From the NCBI GenBank assembly GCA_947632635.1, contig CANRQA010000013.1, forward strand, positions 1 to 37,397: a stretch of 37,397 nucleotides of DNA, in the 5' to 3' direction. The first letter of the stretch is position 1. Each line of letters starts with the position of its first letter. Below are positions 16,978 to 24,633 of this stretch, one piece after another. Origin of the DNA: an uncultured Clostridia bacterium. Its GTDB lineage: Bacteria > Bacillota > Clostridia > TANB77 > CAG-465. A program made the position numbers and the translations under genes. The notes beneath the pieces were generated by a model. The model saw only the letters and a list, made by a program, of their open reading frames with translations. It was not told where the DNA came from and did not search any database.

Positions 16978-17012
16978 AAAAGCCATCAGTAAAAATCTGG
17001 TGGCTTTTTAAA
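16978..17012. terminator. Bidirectional terminator between DUF4363 and dapA
   Basis: A 12-bp stem with one wobble (16978-16989 with 16997-17008) lies between two convergent genes. On the plus side it ends in a T run; on the minus side the matching run is AAAAGCC preceded by T-rich DNA. The dapA stop codon overlaps its edge. Confidence 0.8.
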
Positions 17013-17886
17013 TTTTAAGATTTAAGTTTTTAATAGTTTTATTAAGTTTTTCTTTTTTATCAAGAGGCATACTATATAATGGTAATCTACAGTTTCCAAC
17101 ATTAAGATTTAACATATTCATTGCCTCTTTAATTGGTATAGGGTTAACGTCAATAAATAGGTTATTCATTAATTCTAAATATTTATATTGTATCTTTTTT
17201 GCAAGTTCAATATTTCCGTCAAAAAAACTATAGCATAAATCATGAATCTGTTTTGGGATAATATTTGCTGCAACTGATAAAACGCCTGAACCACCTAATG
17301 CAAGTATTGGAAGAGTTTGGTCATCATTACCAGAATAAATCTGTAATTTATTTTCAAGAGAATAAGCAATTTTTAAAATTTGCGAAATATTACCACTTGC
17401 CTCTTTAATACCGACTATATTATCAATTTTAGCTAATTTAATTAAAGTTTCAAGTTCAATATTTACTCCTGTTCTGCTAGGCACATTATATAGTATAATT
17501 GGTAGATCTACACTTTCTGCGATTTTTTTATAATGAAAATATAGTCCTTCTTGGTTACATTTGTTATAATAAGGAGTAACTAAAAGAAGTCCATTTACAC
17601 CCGCTTTTTTTGCAAATTTTGAAAGTTCAATAGCAGTATCTGTATTATTTGAGCCAGTACCTGCTATTACTGGTAATCTTCCTTTAACAGATTTAACAGT
17701 AAATTTAATTAATTCTTTTTTTTCATCAGTATTTAAAGTAGCACTTTCACCAGTAGTACCACAAACAATAATTGCATCAGTATGATTTTTTATTTGAAAT
17801 TCTATAAGTTTTTTGTATGTATCATAATCTATGTTATTATTTTTATCAAATGGAGTAACAATAGCAACCCCAGAGCCTTTAAACAT
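17008..17886 (-). CDS. dapA: 4-hydroxy-tetrahydrodipicolinate synthase (292 aa)
   Basis: Condenses pyruvate with aspartate semialdehyde, the first step towards lysine, diaminopimelate and spore dipicolinate. Visible are the start G-V-A-I-V-T-P-F, the pyruvate-site loop CGTTGESATL, IAGTGSNNT, VTPYYNK, the Tyr in LYNVPSRTG, the Schiff-base Lys in VGIKEASGN, and SGND. The length matches the family. The start was set at 17886 (M-F-K-G-S-G) because the ATG 18 bases upstream lacks a binding site and adds six residues not typical of the family; even so, the site before 17886 (AAAGGTTG) is modest. The gene stands alone, not in a lysine operon. Confidence 0.93.
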   Translation of the reverse strand: MFKGSGVAIVTPFDKNNNIDYDTYKKLIEFQIKNHTDAIIVCGTTGESATLNTDEKKELIKFTVKSVKGRLPVIAGTGSNNTDTAIELSKFAKKAGVNGLLLVTPYYNKCNQEGLYFHYKKIAESVDLPIILYNVPSRTGVNIELETLIKLAKIDNIVGIKEASGNISQILKIAYSLENKLQIYSGNDDQTLPILALGGSGVLSVAANIIPKQIHDLCYSFFDGNIELAKKIQYKYLELMNNLFIDVNPIPIKEAMNMLNLNVGNCRLPLYSMPLDKKEKLNKTIKNLNLKI

Positions 17887-17968
17887 ATTAACACAACCTT
17901 TCATATAATTTAATCTATGAAAAATATCTATATATAGTTACAAAATTTTTAAAAATAAAAAAATCAAA

Positions 17969-17996
17969 TTGACATTTTACTAATATAATATATAAT
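17969..17996 (+). promoter_or_regulatory. Promoter of the DUF4186 gene
   Basis: Perfect TTGACA (17969-17974) and TATAAT (17991-17996), spaced by 16 bases. The transcript start would lie only about 18 bases before the ATG. Confidence 0.75.
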
Positions 17997-18020
17997 ATTT
18001 ATAATAGGGAAGTAAGTGTA

Positions 18021-18401
18021 ATGATAAAAAATATTAACAATATTAACAATATATTATATAGACTTTCAATGTCAAAATTTAGGTCTAGTTTTAAATTAAG
18101 TAAAAAAGAAATAGATTATATTAACACAAAAGGTATTGAAAAGATAAAAGAACACGCCTATGATTTTATAAATAAAAGACTAGCTCCAAAATATATACAA
18201 AATGACGGTAAACAAACACCAATGCATGGTCATCCCGTATTTATTGCTGAACATGCTACTGCTACTTGTTGTAGAGGTTGTTTAAAAAAATGGCATAAAA
18301 TTGAGACGAACAAAGAGTTAAGCAAAGCTGAAATAGATTATATCGTAAATGTTATAATGGAGTGGATAAAACATCAAATGTCGAAAAATGAAAAAATATA
18401 A
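18021..18401 (+). CDS. DUF4186 family protein (126 aa)
   Basis: Small soluble protein matching DUF4186 from residue 19 on: F-R-S-S-F-K-L-S-K-K-E-I-D-Y-I, H-A-Y-D-F-I-N-K-R-L-A-P, the conserved H-G-H-P-V-F-I-A-E-H-A-T-A-T-C-C-R-G-C-L and the ending I-V-N-V-I-M-E-W-I-K. The clustered His and Cys residues suggest a metal site, which is inference. The first 18 residues (Asn/Ile-rich) are outside the family core, so an internal start at M17 (18069) is possible, but GGGAAG precedes the first ATG. Confidence 0.85.
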   Translation: MIKNINNINNILYRLSMSKFRSSFKLSKKEIDYINTKGIEKIKEHAYDFINKRLAPKYIQNDGKQTPMHGHPVFIAEHATATCCRGCLKKWHKIETNKELSKAEIDYIVNVIMEWIKHQMSKNEKI

Positions 18402-18430
18402 TTGTATAAATTTTTAAATTATGATATAAT
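18402..18430 (+). promoter_or_regulatory. Promoter of the TVP38-family gene
   Basis: TTGTAT (18402-18407) and TATAAT (18425-18430) are 17 bases apart, with ATG just before the -10. Confidence 0.7.
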
Positions 18431-18450
18431 ATTCTAAAAGAGGTTAATAT

Positions 18451-19189
18451 ATGAATAAATTAAGTCTTAGAGAAAAACATTTGATGGTAATAAGGGGAAT
18501 AATAATATTTTTTGTTATTATATTAATGGCATGGGCAACGATTGAGGCATTTCCACTTATATCAAAACTTTCAAATGAAGAAACAAGAATAGAATTTAAA
18601 GAGGACATTGCAAATAAAGGAATAGTTGGCGTTTTAATTGTTTTAGGACTTCAAATTTTACAGATCGTTGTTGCTGTAATCCCATGACAACCAATGGAAA
18701 TAGTTTCAGGAATGTTATATGGAACTTGGGGTGGTATGTTACTATGTTTAGTTGGTATTTTTATAGGGACAGCAATTGTGTATTTTATAGTAAGAAGAGT
18801 AGGAACAGACTTTATACAATTATTTTTTAAAAAAGAACAAATTGATAATATACGAAACTCAAAACTATTTAAAGATACAAGAAAATTTGAACTTTTGCTT
18901 TTTGTAGTATTTGTATTACCACTTGTGCCAAAAGACATATTTATATATATAGGAGGACTTAGTCCAATTAAGCCGAAAAAATTTTTAACACTTGCAACAC
19001 TTTCAAGAATTCCCGGACTTTTTATAACAGTATATGCAGGTAATAAATTATCAGAGGGAGAGTTTTTAACAGTTATTATATTAATAGCATTATTTTTAGT
19101 GCTTGGAATTTTAGGTTATATTATAAGTCGGAAAAACTAAGGATAAACTTGAAAATAAAACTGAAAAGATAAACGATAAGAAAATTTAA
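18451..19189 (+). CDS. TVP38/TMEM64 (VTT domain) membrane protein with in-frame TGA and a possible +1 site
   Basis: DedA-superfamily protein with about six hydrophobic segments, of the kind linked to lipid transport. It is disrupted or recoded. Codon 79 (18685-18687) is TGA in V-I-P-*-Q-P-M-E, a place where relatives typically carry Gly (PGxP), so GGA to TGA is the simplest change. The frame then continues through E-I-V-S-G-M-L-Y-G-T-W-G-G to a TAA at 19140. Codon 227 (19129-19131) is CGG. Read normally the end is S-R-K-N. Skipping the C opens S-G-K-T-K-D-K-L-E-N-K-T-E-K-I and a stop at 19189, a charged tail typical of the family. AGAGG precedes the ATG. Pseudogene, recoding and sequence error are all possible. 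Confidence 0.75.
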
Positions 19190-19418
19190 TAAAAAGTTTT
19201 CACAAAATTAAAATATGAAATTGGTACGTGCTAAAATACATAACTCTACAATATTTTATTTTAATATTGAAAAAATCAAATTTAAAAATATTTTTGATTT
19301 TATATAAAAGGAAAGTTATACTCAAAATATAATTTGCTCAAAAATTAATGAATAAAATGTAGAAAAAAATGCAATACTATGATTAGACAAATATTATTTA
19401 TTTGTTAGGAGGTATTTT
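19190..19418. other. Intergenic region, nothing recognised
   Basis: An AT-rich stretch between the TVP38-family gene and DUF378. I see no hairpin with a T run and no clear -35/-10 pair. Confidence 0.4.
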
Positions 19419-19634
19419 ATGAAAGCTTTAAATAGTATAATTTTAGCTTTAGTAATAATAGGTGCCATAAACTGGGGATGTATAGGAATATTTGGTATTG
19501 ACCTTGTAGGTACTCTATTTGGTGGAATGACATCTGCAATTAGTAGAATAATATTTACTATAGTTGGGCTTGCTGGTCTATGGGCTTTCACATTTTTCAC
19601 TAAAGTTGATGACGGACAAAGTGAACAAAGCTAA
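19419..19634 (+). CDS. DUF378 family membrane protein (71 aa)
   Basis: Two membrane helices (about residues 5-24 and 42-62) with the conserved I-G-A-I-N-W-G-C-I-G-I-F-G-I-D and V-G-L-A-G-L-W segments identify DUF378 (YuzA-like). The function is unknown. It has an optimal TAGGAGG binding site and a terminator that it shares with the convergent spoIIR gene. Confidence 0.88.
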   Translation: MKALNSIILALVIIGAINWGCIGIFGIDLVGTLFGGMTSAISRIIFTIVGLAGLWAFTFFTKVDDGQSEQS

Positions 19635-19646
19635 AATAATACCTAA

Positions 19647-19684
19647 AAAAGCTATCTAAGTTTAAATATTTAGATAGCTTTTAA
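19647..19684. terminator. Bidirectional terminator between DUF378 and spoIIR
   Basis: A perfect 13-bp stem (19647-19659 with 19670-19682) is flanked by A and T runs on both sides. Confidence 0.9.
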
Positions 19685-20359
19685 TTATATAATTTTCCTA
19701 ATAATTTCTAAAATTTTAAAGTCATATTCTATATTTTCATTTTCACTTTCCATATCATTTTGTGTTTTAAATAAATCATTAATACCAGGAAGTATACTAT
19801 CAAGTGAAGAAATATTATTTATAGAGTTTTCATCAGGAAATATTAACGACCAAATATTTTTTCCTTTACCATTTCCAAGTACTACTTGAACACTATTATA
19901 TATACCTTTATCCATAGTTAATGTTTGAGAGATTTTTTCATCATAATTAATTTTTCCAATTTTTAGTGTAGTATCATAATTTATATTATTTTCATCTAAT
20001 ACTTTATTACTTAAAGATATAATATCATCAGCGTGTGATTTTATATCATTAATAATTTTATTTTTATCATCATTACTATTAAAATTATTATTAATATAAT
20101 CATTTATTTTGCTTTGTACTTTTAATTTAACAATTTGATCAGAAATATCATTACTATTTGCAACAACATGTAATCTTAAGATATCATCTTTATCTTTTTT
20201 GTTTGTATATAAATTAAAAACTATAACAGTATTTAATAAAATTATAACAAGTAAAACAAAAAAGGGTAAAGTAATTTTGTTATATTTGATATTTTCGTTA
20301 TATAAATCTTGTTTTAAAGATATAATTTTTCTTTTCATATTTATAAATAAATTTTTCAT
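19685..20359 (-). CDS. spoIIR: Stage II sporulation protein R (224 aa)
   Basis: Forespore-made signalling protein, secreted into the intermembrane space, where it activates SpoIIGA to process pro-sigma E in the mother cell. A Lys-rich cytoplasmic start and one membrane segment (about residues 33-52) are followed by the family core R-L-H-V-V-A-N-S-N-D-x-x-D-Q-x-V-K-L-K-V and a V-Q-V-V-L-G-N-G-K-G-x-N-W-type segment (here K-N-I-W-S-L-I-F-P-D). The ATG at 20359 was chosen because AGGTGAT lies 4 bases upstream; the GTG inside that site would add three residues. A sigma-F promoter is expected, but I cannot identify one with confidence. Confidence 0.88.
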   Translation of the reverse strand: MKNLFINMKRKIISLKQDLYNENIKYNKITLPFFVLLVIILLNTVIVFNLYTNKKDKDDILRLHVVANSNDISDQIVKLKVQSKINDYINNNFNSNDDKNKIINDIKSHADDIISLSNKVLDENNINYDTTLKIGKINYDEKISQTLTMDKGIYNSVQVVLGNGKGKNIWSLIFPDENSINNISSLDSILPGINDLFKTQNDMESENENIEYDFKILEIIRKII

Positions 20360-20447
20360 TTGTATCACCTAACATTATTATTTAACTAAATATTAGATAT
20401 ATACAAAAAATAATCTAAAAGATTTGACTAAAAAAATGTCTTTTTAT

Positions 20448-20473
20448 CATAATTTGTAAATTTGCAAATTATG
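20448..20473. repeat. Perfect 9-bp inverted repeat in a divergent promoter region
   Basis: CATAATTTG (20448-20456) and CAAATTATG (20465-20473) are separated by 8 bases. It lies between the divergent spoIIR and 20584 genes, so it could be an operator. There is no T run, so it is not a terminator. Confidence 0.5.
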
Positions 20474-20529
20474 TCAAAAATATATCTTAAAATTCTACAA
20501 AAGTAGATTAAATTGTATAAAACTCGAAA

Positions 20530-20558
20530 TTGACTTTGCTATATTTCAGTGTTAAAAT
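20530..20558 (+). promoter_or_regulatory. Promoter of the 20584 gene
   Basis: TTGACT (20530-20535) and TAAAAT (20553-20558) spaced by 17 bases, with GTG just before the -10. Confidence 0.65.
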
Positions 20559-20583
20559 AATATTAGTAGAGGGGGAACAAAAG

Positions 20584-21015
20584 ATGAAAAAAATTAAATT
20601 ATGCTGTTTTACAGTAAATTCTACACATGCGTGTATAATTGCAAATAATTTTATAAATAATGAACTAAAAAATGTAAAAGTTATATACATAAACGAAAAG
20701 AGCGAAAAAAGAAAACTAAAAAATATTATATCAAGGTTTTATAAAAAAATGGATGACAATTCTTTTTATACAGAATGGTTAAATGAAAAAATAACTCATG
20801 ATTATATGAATGAAACTTTTGTATTTGTAGTAAATGGTAAAGAGGAGTTTATAACTAAAGTAAATAAATATTTAGATATAAATGAATCAGTTGGTTATAT
20901 TATAAACTGTTATGATATTTTTGATATAACAGAAAGTACAAAGGAAATAATAAATTCACATGATTACTATATAAATACGACTGGTATAGTAAAAAATGAA
21001 ACTTCTACTATGTAA
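20584..21015 (+). CDS. Protein of unknown function (143 aa)
   Basis: I do not recognise the family. It is a soluble protein with a strand-like start (K-I-K-L-C-C-F-T-V), many Lys, Asn and Glu residues and a hydrophobic F-V-F-V-V-N-G-K strand near residue 88. It has no signal peptide. The ATG at 20584 was chosen for the AGAGGGGG site 9 bases upstream. It is divergent from spoIIR and has its own promoter and terminator. Confidence 0.65.
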   Translation: MKKIKLCCFTVNSTHACIIANNFINNELKNVKVIYINEKSEKRKLKNIISRFYKKMDDNSFYTEWLNEKITHDYMNETFVFVVNGKEEFITKVNKYLDINESVGYIINCYDIFDITESTKEIINSHDYYINTTGIVKNETSTM

Positions 21016-21049
21016 ACCGAAATCCAAAATTTTAATATATATATCTTTT

Positions 21050-21086
21050 ATACGTCTAATAAATCATTAGGCGTATTTTATTTTTC
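21050..21086 (+). terminator. Intrinsic terminator after the 20584 gene
   Basis: An 11-bp stem with one wobble (21050-21060 with 21066-21076), a 5-base loop and a TTTATTTTTC tail. Confidence 0.85.
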
Positions 21087-21102
21087 TATTTATTTACTTA
21101 AT

Positions 21103-21131
21103 TTGCTTTTTTAAATTATATGTTATATAAT
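21103..21131 (+). promoter_or_regulatory. Promoter of the monofunctional transglycosylase gene
   Basis: TTGCTT (21103-21108) and TATAAT (21126-21131), spaced by 17 bases; the start codon is 23 bases downstream. Confidence 0.65.
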
Positions 21132-21153
21132 AAAAAAAGGGGGTAATAATTAT

Positions 21154-21861
21154 ATGAAAAAAATTTTAAAATTAATATTAATAATATTAGTAGCTTTAAT
21201 AATATTTGGCTTAATTATTGCTTCTAGTTCAATATATGAGGGATATATGTTGTATAAAGAAAAAGCATCAGGAGATAAATTAGACGAAAAGATAAATGAA
21301 ATTAGAAAAACTGAAAATTATGTTACATATGAAAATATACCAAAAGATTTTGTAAATGCAGTAGTTGCAGTTGAAGACCATAGATTTTTTGAACATAATG
21401 GTATAGATATTATCTCAATTATACGTGCTATTGCAACTAATATAAAAGAAATGAGGGCTGTTGAGGGTGGAAGTACAATTACACAGCAAGTAGCTAAAAA
21501 TTTATATTTTACTCAAGAAAAGAAATTGTCAAGAAAAGTAGCTGAAATTTTTGCAGCTTTTGATTTAGAAAAGAAATATTCAAAAGAAGATATTATTGAA
21601 ATATATTTAAATAATGCATATTTTGGTGACGGACATTATGGTATTTATGATGCAGTACATGGTTATTTTTCAAAAGATTTAAGTGATTTATCATTATATG
21701 AAATAACACTTCTTGCAGGACTTCCAAATGCACCTAGTGTATATGCATTAAGTAATAATTCTGAACTTTCTATGCAAAGACAAAATATGGTTATAGACGC
21801 AATGGTTGAGTATAATTATTTAACTGAAAGTAAAGCTAAAGAATTAAAAGCAAAGCAATGA
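21154..21861 (+). CDS. Monofunctional peptidoglycan glycosyltransferase, GT51 (235 aa)
   Basis: Polymerises lipid II glycan strands without cross-linking. One N-terminal membrane helix (about residues 4-25) precedes a complete GT51 domain: V-E-D-H-R-F-F-E-H-N-G (catalytic Glu), G-G-S-T-I-T-Q-Q-V-A-K-N-L, R-K-V-A-E-I-F-A-A-F-D-L-E and Y-L-N-N-A-Y-F-G-D-G-H-Y-G-I. The protein stops after the GT domain; downstream sequence does not restore a transpeptidase, so it is an MtgA/SgtA-type enzyme rather than a broken PBP. It is related in sequence to the GT51 half of the PBP at 631. GGGGG precedes the ATG. Confidence 0.92.
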   Translation: MKKILKLILIILVALIIFGLIIASSSIYEGYMLYKEKASGDKLDEKINEIRKTENYVTYENIPKDFVNAVVAVEDHRFFEHNGIDIISIIRAIATNIKEMRAVEGGSTITQQVAKNLYFTQEKKLSRKVAEIFAAFDLEKKYSKEDIIEIYLNNAYFGDGHYGIYDAVHGYFSKDLSDLSLYEITLLAGLPNAPSVYALSNNSELSMQRQNMVIDAMVEYNYLTESKAKELKAKQ

Positions 21862-21890
21862 AATTAAATATGGCAAAAAATGATATAGTC

Positions 21891-21955
21891 AATAATAATA
21901 CCAAAAAAACAAGAATTAAAAATAATTTTCTTGCTTTTTTTTGGTTATTATAGTA
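21891..21955 (+). terminator. Intrinsic terminator after the transglycosylase gene
   Basis: A long imperfect stem: AATAATACCAAAAAAACAAGAA pairs in two blocks with TTCTTG and TTTTTTTTGGTTATT further downstream (to about 21952). The T run lies within the distal arm. Confidence 0.7.
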
Positions 21956-21982
21956 ATATATATTAAGAAATAGGAGGAATTT

Positions 21983-22885
21983 ATGCAAGAAAAAGCATAT
22001 GCAAAAGTTATAGAAAAATTGATTGATAGATATATTTTAATTACTGAAGATAATAAAAAAATAGATGCATTGTTAAAAGGAAATATAAAAAAGAAAAGAG
22101 AGTTTTTAGTAGGAGATATTGTAGAAATAGAAAAAGCATATGATAAATTTTTAATAACAGATATAAAAGAAAGAACTAATTCTTTTATAAGACCACCAGT
22201 AGCAAATATTGATAATCTAGTTATAGTAGTGTCTTTAAAAAATCCAGTTCCTGATTATATGCTTCTTGATAAAGAATTAATACTTTGCAATGCAAAAAAT
22301 ATAACTCCTATAATTTGCATAAATAAATTAGACTTAGTAAAAGATGATAATAAACAAATAGAATATGTAAAAAAAACATATAACACTGAGGCTGAAATTA
22401 TGTTTACTAGTGCGTATAATGGAAATGGTATTAATAAATTATTTGACAAACTAAAAGGAAAAGTATCAGCTTTTTCAGGTAACTCTGGAGTTGGAAAATC
22501 AAGTATAACAAAAAAACTTTTAGATTTAGTAAAAAAAGAAGAAAATATTGAAATTGGAAACATTGGTAAAAAAAGCAATAGAGGAAAACATACAACAAAA
22601 GCAGTAAAATTATATGAAATTACAAATTCAACATATATTTTAGACACACCGGGTTTTTCAAGTTTCGAATTATATGATATTAATTATAAAAATCTAAAAA
22701 ATTATTACAAAATATTTAAAAACTTAAATTGTGAATATGAAGACTGTATGCATATAAATGAAAAAGAAGATGTCTGTGCGGTAAAAAAAGCTGTAACTTT
22801 AGGAAAAATAGACAAATTAAGATACGAAAGATATGTATATTTATATAATAAATTAAAAGAAATGGATGATAAAAAATATAAATAA
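21983..22885 (+). CDS. rsgA: Ribosome small-subunit maturation GTPase RsgA (300 aa)
   Basis: Circularly permuted GTPase that releases maturation factors from the 30S subunit. The N-terminal OB fold (about 1-70) is followed by G4 C-I-N-K-L-D (near 113), G5 T-S-A, G1 G-N-S-G-V-G-K-S-S (near 171), G2 around G-K-H-T-T and G3 D-T-P-G-F (near 221). A C-terminal zinc-binding helical domain carries N-C-E-Y-E-D-C-M-H and a later Cys (D-V-C-A-V). The order G4-G1-G3 proves the permutation. AGGAGG precedes the ATG. As in other Firmicutes, an epimerase gene follows. Confidence 0.95.
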   Translation: MQEKAYAKVIEKLIDRYILITEDNKKIDALLKGNIKKKREFLVGDIVEIEKAYDKFLITDIKERTNSFIRPPVANIDNLVIVVSLKNPVPDYMLLDKELILCNAKNITPIICINKLDLVKDDNKQIEYVKKTYNTEAEIMFTSAYNGNGINKLFDKLKGKVSAFSGNSGVGKSSITKKLLDLVKKEENIEIGNIGKKSNRGKHTTKAVKLYEITNSTYILDTPGFSSFELYDINYKNLKNYYKIFKNLNCEYEDCMHINEKEDVCAVKKAVTLGKIDKLRYERYVYLYNKLKEMDDKKYK

Positions 22886-23119
22886 AGAAGGAAGAAGGTT
22901 GAAAAATAATATAGAAAAAAGCCCATAAAAAAAGAGCGTTAATGCATGTAAGAATGCTTGTTCTAAATTATTAAATTAATACCAAACAATAAAATTAACT
23001 AACTTTGTAACCTTGAGATTCTAAAAACTTAATAGTATTATTGATATTTAGTTTTTATCTTTTGATTTAATTTGTGCCTTCTGCAGACAAGCGAAGGCAA
23101 GGAAGGAATGAGAGTATAT
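22886..23119 (+). promoter_or_regulatory. Leader of the epimerase-AlkD gene with competing hairpins
   Basis: This 234-base gap holds no gene. Near its end, CCTTC at 23077-23081 can pair with GAAGG at 23093-23097 (GCCTTC/GAAGGC, extendable by GC/GC across a bulge). It can instead pair with GAAGG at 23102-23106, which is the ribosome binding site. The two pairings exclude each other. On the opposite strand, 22998-23050 reads as a short peptide-like C-terminus (F-L-E-S-Q-G-Y-K-V-S, stop), a possible gene remnant. Confidence 0.4.
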
Positions 23120-24568
23120 ATGGGAAATAAAAGTATTTCAATTTCATTTTTAGATGTAAAAAAAGAAAATATCCCATTATTTTTTAATGAATGTAAGAAC
23201 ATAATAGAAAAATTAAAAGAAAGTGCATTAAGGTCAAAACAAACATTAAAAAAAGAGTTATTTTCAAAATTTAATTATATTATACATTTTGATGTAATGG
23301 ATAACAAATTTGTATCAAACAGTGGTGTTAATATTGAATATTTAAAAACCGCAAAAAACTTGGGGCTATATACAGATACACATCTAATGGTTGAAAATCC
23401 AATAGGTAATAAATACGTTGAAAAAGCTATTAGTTATGGTACTGATGAGATAACAATTCACTATGAAATAGAAAATTTTGAAAGTGTCCTTAAATATTTA
23501 AACGAAAGAAAAAAATATTTAAAGATAAACGAAAATAGAAATTTAGTAATTGGAGTAGCACTAAAACCTAATACTAACATTGATGAGATATTAAAATATA
23601 AAGGAAAATTTAGTAAAGTATTATTAATGAGTGTAGAGCCGGGTTTTGGTGGTCAAAAATACATCGATGAAACAAATGAAAGAATAAAAAAATTAAAAAA
23701 ATTAATTCCAAATGTTATAATACAGATCGATGGTGGCGTAAATTTTAAAACAATTAGAAAGCCACTTCTTTGCGGTGCAGATAGTTTTGTTATTGGAAGT
23801 TATATAACAAAAAGTAATATAACTTTATATGATATATTTTTAAAACTTAATTCACTTTACATGATTGAAGAAATACCAAAAGATGCTAATGTAGAATTTG
23901 ATAAAAAACTTCTTCAAATTGTTAAAGGTGGATATGGAGAGGGTGACAACTTAATTGGAATTACAGTACCAAACTTAAGAAAACTTGTAAATGGCATATA
24001 TAATGACATTAATTTAGCATCTATAAAAGAATTTATATCATCAAATATACATGAATATAGAAGATTTGCTTGTTTTTGTTTATCTAATAAGATGAAAAAA
24101 GAAAATGAAACTTTAAGAAATATGGAGAAGATGAAGTATTTTATTAATTTTCTAAATGAAAATATTGAGTATATCAATAATTGGGATTTAACAGATGATA
24201 TAGGGCCTAATGTTTTAGGAATTTATATATCAAATTTAAAAATAGAAGAAGCTAAAGAAAAACTTAATTATTATATATCAAGCAGTAATGTATGGCAAAG
24301 GCGAATTGGGGTTGTATCATGTTTAGTATATGCAAGAAGAGGCTATAAACAAGTTCCTTTATACATATGTAAAAAAGTATTATATGATGAAAATTTATTA
24401 ATTAACAAAGCAGTAGGTTGGGTCTTAAGAGAATTATATAAAAAGTGTCCGTATGAAGTATTAGAATTTTTAAAAGAAAATAATGACAAAAAAAAATTAC
24501 CAAGATTTGTTATTTCATATGCTTGTGAAAAAATGAGTGTAAGCGAAAAAAATGAATTTAAAAATTAA
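23120..24568 (+). CDS. Ribulose-phosphate 3-epimerase fused to AlkD-like DNA glycosylase (482 aa)
   Basis: Residues 1 to about 245 are a ribulose-5-phosphate 3-epimerase barrel with its metal ligands intact: H56 and D58 (I-I-H-F-D-V-M-D), H88 (T-H-L-M-V-E-N-P) and D204 (I-D-G-G-V-N), plus S-V-E-P-G-F-G-G-Q. An extra 20-25 residues lie between the first strand and H56. Residues about 247-482 are a HEAT-like DNA alkylation repair domain (AlkD type) with N-W-D-L-T-D (W355, D359, matching the AlkD catalytic Trp/Asp) and K-A-V-G-W-V-L-R-E (W434). There is no stop or frame change between the halves. The start at 23120 was chosen for AAGGAAGG 13 bases upstream. The epimerase is expected next to rsgA; the fused repair domain is not. 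Confidence 0.85.
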   Translation: MGNKSISISFLDVKKENIPLFFNECKNIIEKLKESALRSKQTLKKELFSKFNYIIHFDVMDNKFVSNSGVNIEYLKTAKNLGLYTDTHLMVENPIGNKYVEKAISYGTDEITIHYEIENFESVLKYLNERKKYLKINENRNLVIGVALKPNTNIDEILKYKGKFSKVLLMSVEPGFGGQKYIDETNERIKKLKKLIPNVIIQIDGGVNFKTIRKPLLCGADSFVIGSYITKSNITLYDIFLKLNSLYMIEEIPKDANVEFDKKLLQIVKGGYGEGDNLIGITVPNLRKLVNGIYNDINLASIKEFISSNIHEYRRFACFCLSNKMKKENETLRNMEKMKYFINFLNENIEYINNWDLTDDIGPNVLGIYISNLKIEEAKEKLNYYISSSNVWQRRIGVVSCLVYARRGYKQVPLYICKKVLYDENLLINKAVGWVLRELYKKCPYEVLEFLKENNDKKKLPRFVISYACEKMSVSEKNEFKN

Positions 24569-24633
24569 AGTATTGTAAAAAAATAGTATATATGATAATA
24601 TTATTAAAAATAATAAAAGTAGAGGTGTTTAGT

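Noticed and set aside
18685-18687. TGA reassigned to a sense codon in this organism
   Set aside because: Only one in-frame TGA occurs inside a conserved gene, Trp is written TGG throughout, and TGA ends def and the DUF421 gene in ATGA overlaps with the next start. A genome-wide reassignment would give many internal TGA codons.
18685-18740. Selenocysteine at the TVP38-family TGA
   Set aside because: Relatives have Gly, not Cys, at this place. The only nearby hairpin is a weak 5-bp stem about 20 bases on, and I know of no redox role there. It is left as a possibility to check, not a call.
21862-21982. Lost transpeptidase half of the 21154 transglycosylase
   Set aside because: The following 120 bases are a terminator and the rsgA leader; no SxxK or KTG motif can be found in any frame.
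23072-23119. Upstream TTG start for the epimerase-AlkD protein
   Set aside because: It would place the start inside the hairpin and before the ribosome site, and adds 16 residues unrelated to the epimerase family.
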